Shown here piece by piece: positions 6,671 through 8,541 of a DNA stretch of 8,541 nt. The position numbers and the translations under genes are program-made. How positions within the stretch are numbered: position 1 is the first letter of the stretch; every line of letters starts with the position of its first letter. Source of the stretch: Boseongicola sp. GTDB taxonomy: Bacteria > Pseudomonadota > Alphaproteobacteria > Rhodobacterales > Rhodobacteraceae. Below the pieces are notes generated by a model. The model was not told the origin of the DNA. It worked only from the letters and a program-made list of their open reading frames with translations, and ran no database searches. The stretch spans positions 1 through 8,541 of the forward strand of contig JABDPD010000146.1 in assembly GCA_013042895.1 (NCBI GenBank). The letters run 5' to 3'.

Positions 6671-7855
6671 CTAGCCCAATCGCCGCATCCCGCGCAAAAG
6701 GCCGTCGAGGGTCAAAGGTACCATGCGGTCGGCTCCGATGATCTCGCGGATCATCGCGGTCGATTGCGTGTATCGCCAGTGCGTCTCGGGCAAAGGGTTG
6801 ATCCAAAGAGTGTCAGGCCACTGCCGGCATATGCGACGTAGCCAAGTCTCGCCGGATTCCTCGTTCCAGTGCTCATTTGCACCGCCGGGAATTGCGATCT
6901 CATAAGGAGACATGGCGGCGTCCCCAACGACGATGCATTTGTAGCTAGAGCCATAGGTGTTCAGGACGTCCCACGTAGAGATCTGGGAGTTCCACCTGCG
7001 GCTGTTGTCGCGCCAGACCCCTTCGTAGAGGCAGTTGTGGAAGTAGTATTGCTCGAGATGTTTGAATTCGCTTCGCGCGGCTGAGAAAAGTTCTTCTACA
7101 AGTTTGACATGCGCATCCATTGAACCGCCGACGTCTAGGAACAGGAGGACTTTTACCGCGTTTCTCCGTTCCGGGCGGGTTTTGACATCGAGGTATCCGT
7201 GTTCGGCCGTCGCGCGAATGGTTCCCGCAAGATCCAACTCGCTCTCGGCGCCCTCGCGCGCCCACTGGCGTAGTCGTCGCAACGCGACTTTGATGGAGCG
7301 GGTGCCGATCTCGCGCGTGTCGTCAAGGTCCTTGAAGTTGCGCTTGTCCCAGACCTTTACTGCTCGCTGGTGACGAGAATGGTCTTGGCCGATGCGCACG
7401 CCTTCGGGATTATAACCATAGGCGCCAAAGGGAGATGTCCCTGCCGTGCCAACCCATTTCGAGCCGCCTTGGTGACGCCCTTTTTGTTCCTTAAGGCGCT
7501 CGACCAGGGTTTCCATCAATTTATCGAAACCGCCGAGCGCTTCAATTTCGGCTTTCTCTTTCGAGCTGAGGTGCCTCTCCGCCATCTTGCGAAGCCAATC
7601 CTCGGGCAGGTCAAGCGCTTCGACCACGGCCTCCAGAGGGATGGTTTCGACACCCTCGAAGCTGGCTGCGAAGGCTCGGTCGAAGCGGTCGAGATGGGCT
7701 TCGTTTTTGACCATTGTCGTACGAGCGAGATAGTAGAAGGCATCGACATCATAAGTCGCGAGTCCAGCGTCCAATGCTCCGAGAAAGCCCAGATATTCCC
7801 GAAGGGTGACGGGAACTCCGCTGCGTCTGAGAGCATCGAAGAAGGGGAGAAACAT
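6671..7855 (-). CDS. VWA-domain protein, CoxE-like (COG3825 type)
   Basis: A 394-aa cytoplasmic protein with an N-terminal helical region (about 1-125), a Gly-rich conserved linker (GTSPFGAYGYNPEGVRIG at 139-156) and a C-terminal von Willebrand factor A domain (about 234-390). The metal site is the degenerate DVGGSM at 241-246 instead of the canonical DxSxS, with a second acidic site GDAAMS at 311-316. This form is normal for CoxE-like VWA proteins as I recall them. Such proteins usually work with MoxR-type AAA+ ATPases in assembly, metal-insertion or activation of other complexes, but no ATPase is in this window. Its ATG overlaps the stop of the 55-aa membrane gene (TGATG), and it has only a poor Shine-Dalgarno, so translation is probably by reinitiation. 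M48 follows after 46 bp. Its target is unknown. Confidence 0.87.
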   Translation of the reverse strand: MFLPFFDALRRSGVPVTLREYLGFLGALDAGLATYDVDAFYYLARTTMVKNEAHLDRFDRAFAASFEGVETIPLEAVVEALDLPEDWLRKMAERHLSSKEKAEIEALGGFDKLMETLVERLKEQKGRHQGGSKWVGTAGTSPFGAYGYNPEGVRIGQDHSRHQRAVKVWDKRNFKDLDDTREIGTRSIKVALRRLRQWAREGAESELDLAGTIRATAEHGYLDVKTRPERRNAVKVLLFLDVGGSMDAHVKLVEELFSAARSEFKHLEQYYFHNCLYEGVWRDNSRRWNSQISTWDVLNTYGSSYKCIVVGDAAMSPYEIAIPGGANEHWNEESGETWLRRICRQWPDTLWINPLPETHWRYTQSTAMIREIIGADRMVPLTLDGLLRGMRRLG

Positions 7856-8022
7856 CAGGTTGCGAGACGCTCAATGATGATCGTCAGGACGGCACCCAGC
7901 AGTGTGAAAGCAATACCATAGCCTGCGCCGTACTGTGCCATATCGAGCCGGTTTCCCTTGCGTTTGCGCGCATTGGAGATGCCAAGGAGTACGCCAACGA
8001 CGGCGAAGGCTAGGATGATCAT
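7855..8022 (-). CDS. Small two-helix membrane protein, 55 aa, unknown function
   Basis: The frame encodes a 55-aa protein with two hydrophobic helices, residues about 2-16 (IILAFAVVGVLLGIS) and 32-50 (GAGYGIAFTLLGAVLTIII). They are joined by a strongly basic turn (NARKRKGNRLD). The positive-inside rule puts that turn in the cytoplasm and both termini in the periplasm. The start ATG (8020-8022) shares ATGA with the stop of the upstream TPR-like gene, and its TGA shares TGATG with the VWA start. Being locked between two genes by overlapping codons is strong evidence that it is translated. AGGA lies about 9 nt before the ATG. I recall similar short two-helix proteins in other Rhodobacteraceae but know of no function. 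It may tether or modulate the VWA or the M48 protein. Confidence 0.75.
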   Translation of the reverse strand: MIILAFAVVGVLLGISNARKRKGNRLDMAQYGAGYGIAFTLLGAVLTIIIERLAT

Positions 8023-8541
8023 GTGGGGTTGTCCTGTCTGGTGCGCGGGCTGATAGCGCGAATTTCTGAGACTCGGGCACGTATGTCAGCTTCATTACCG
8101 AAGCCATAGCGCGCCCAGGCAAGAGCGTCGTTCTGGGCTTCCGCCGATTGAATTGGGCGGTCGAGTATCGCGAGGGCTTCCGCTTTGATGAGCAACAGAA
8201 GCGACAATAGCGCCGCGTGTTCGGATTGGGTGACGACCTCGAGGTTGCGATTTACGAGGCCCAATGCGACCTCTGCGCGACCGGCTGAGAGCTGGAACGC
8301 CGCGATTTGCATAGCGACATGGGCTTCGTGAATGGCAGTATCGGGTCGGTTTTGGTAGATCTTGCCCGCTGCGAGGAAGTTGCCCAGGGCCTGATCAGGA
8401 TTGCGCGACAGGGACAGGCGCCCAAGAACGTAGTGCGAATAGGCGAGCCGCGTGTCGGTAGCTCCAAAACCGCCAGCAAGGGCGACGGCCCGACGGGCGG
8501 CGGTGATCCTTCGACCGCGGTTTTCGCCAGGGTTTGTCGCG
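8019..8541 (-). CDS. C-terminal part of a helical, TPR-like protein (N-terminus beyond window edge)
   Basis: The frame is open to the right edge. It gives 173 residues of C-terminus; an internal ATG at 8310-8312 gives a shorter reading but is not the real start. The sequence is almost entirely alpha-helical and shows the Ala/Leu pattern of tetratricopeptide-type repeats: LAYSHYVLGRLSLSRNPDQA (8382-8441), HEAHVAMQIAAFQLSAGRAE (8271-8330), HAALLSLLLLIKAEALAILD, then AWARYGFG. Such repeats mediate protein-protein contacts. I cannot name a family. The stop overlaps the start of the 55-aa membrane gene by 4 bp, so it heads a coupled cluster with the membrane protein and the VWA protein. No catalytic motif is visible in this part. 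The total length is unknown. Confidence 0.72.
   Translation of the reverse strand, partial: ATNPGENRGRRITAARRAVALAGGFGATDTRLAYSHYVLGRLSLSRNPDQALGNFLAAGKIYQNRPDTAIHEAHVAMQIAAFQLSAGRAEVALGLVNRNLEVVTQSEHAALLSLLLLIKAEALAILDRPIQSAEAQNDALAWARYGFGNEADIRARVSEIRAISPRTRQDNPT

Noticed and set aside
7370..7921. 183-aa plus-strand open frame antisense to the VWA gene
   Set aside because: It is the complement of a clearly conserved VWA coding sequence; the translation resembles no family and there is no Shine-Dalgarno. High-GC codon bias routinely creates such antisense frames.

Overview
The window looks like a chromosomal segment from a Rhodobacteraceae (Roseobacter-type) alphaproteobacterium. The reasons are the Entner-Doudoroff edd-eda pair, a PIN-domain protein of the type first catalogued in Rhodobacter sphaeroides (RSP_2648 family), a lineage-typical GlnE C-terminus, moderate-to-high GC, and tightly packed genes with ATGA/TGATG junctions. 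I see no phage, IS element, CRISPR array, tRNA or rRNA. The assignment rests on protein recall, not on a search.

Layout, left to right. (1) Plus strand, 1-1391: the 3' part of glnE (glutamine synthetase adenylyltransferase), then a 92-aa conserved protein of unknown function. (2) Minus strand, 3871-1388: edd (6-phosphogluconate dehydratase) followed by eda (KDPG aldolase). Together these two enzymes carry 6-phosphogluconate to pyruvate plus glyceraldehyde-3-phosphate. eda overlaps the 92-aa gene tail to tail by 4 bp. (3) A divergent control region, 3872-4051, holds a strong LacI-family-like operator (ATTGTTA-ACGC-TAACAAT) over a candidate edd promoter, and a second half-degenerate copy 44 bp away. 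(4) Plus strand, 4052-5938: a 37-codon small ORF, an RlmI-type 23S rRNA methyltransferase, and a PIN-domain protein coupled to it through an ATGA overlap. (5) Minus strand, from the right edge down to 5926: the C-terminal part of a helical, TPR-like protein, a 55-aa two-helix membrane protein, a CoxE-like VWA protein and a membrane-anchored M48 metalloprotease. The first three are joined by an ATGA and a TGATG junction, and the protease follows after 46 bp. The PIN gene and the protease gene overlap tail to tail by 13 bp.

How the genes work together: edd-eda form a sugar-catabolic operon, probably repressed by a LacI-type regulator encoded elsewhere. The rlmI-PIN pair joins an rRNA-modifying enzyme to a putative ribonuclease. 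The right-hand minus-strand cluster may be a small envelope or protein quality-control unit, but its function is unproven. Most of the window is conserved core genome. The points most worth a second look are the operator pair, the 37-aa small ORF, the coupled rlmI-PIN pair and the TPR/55-aa/VWA/M48 cluster.
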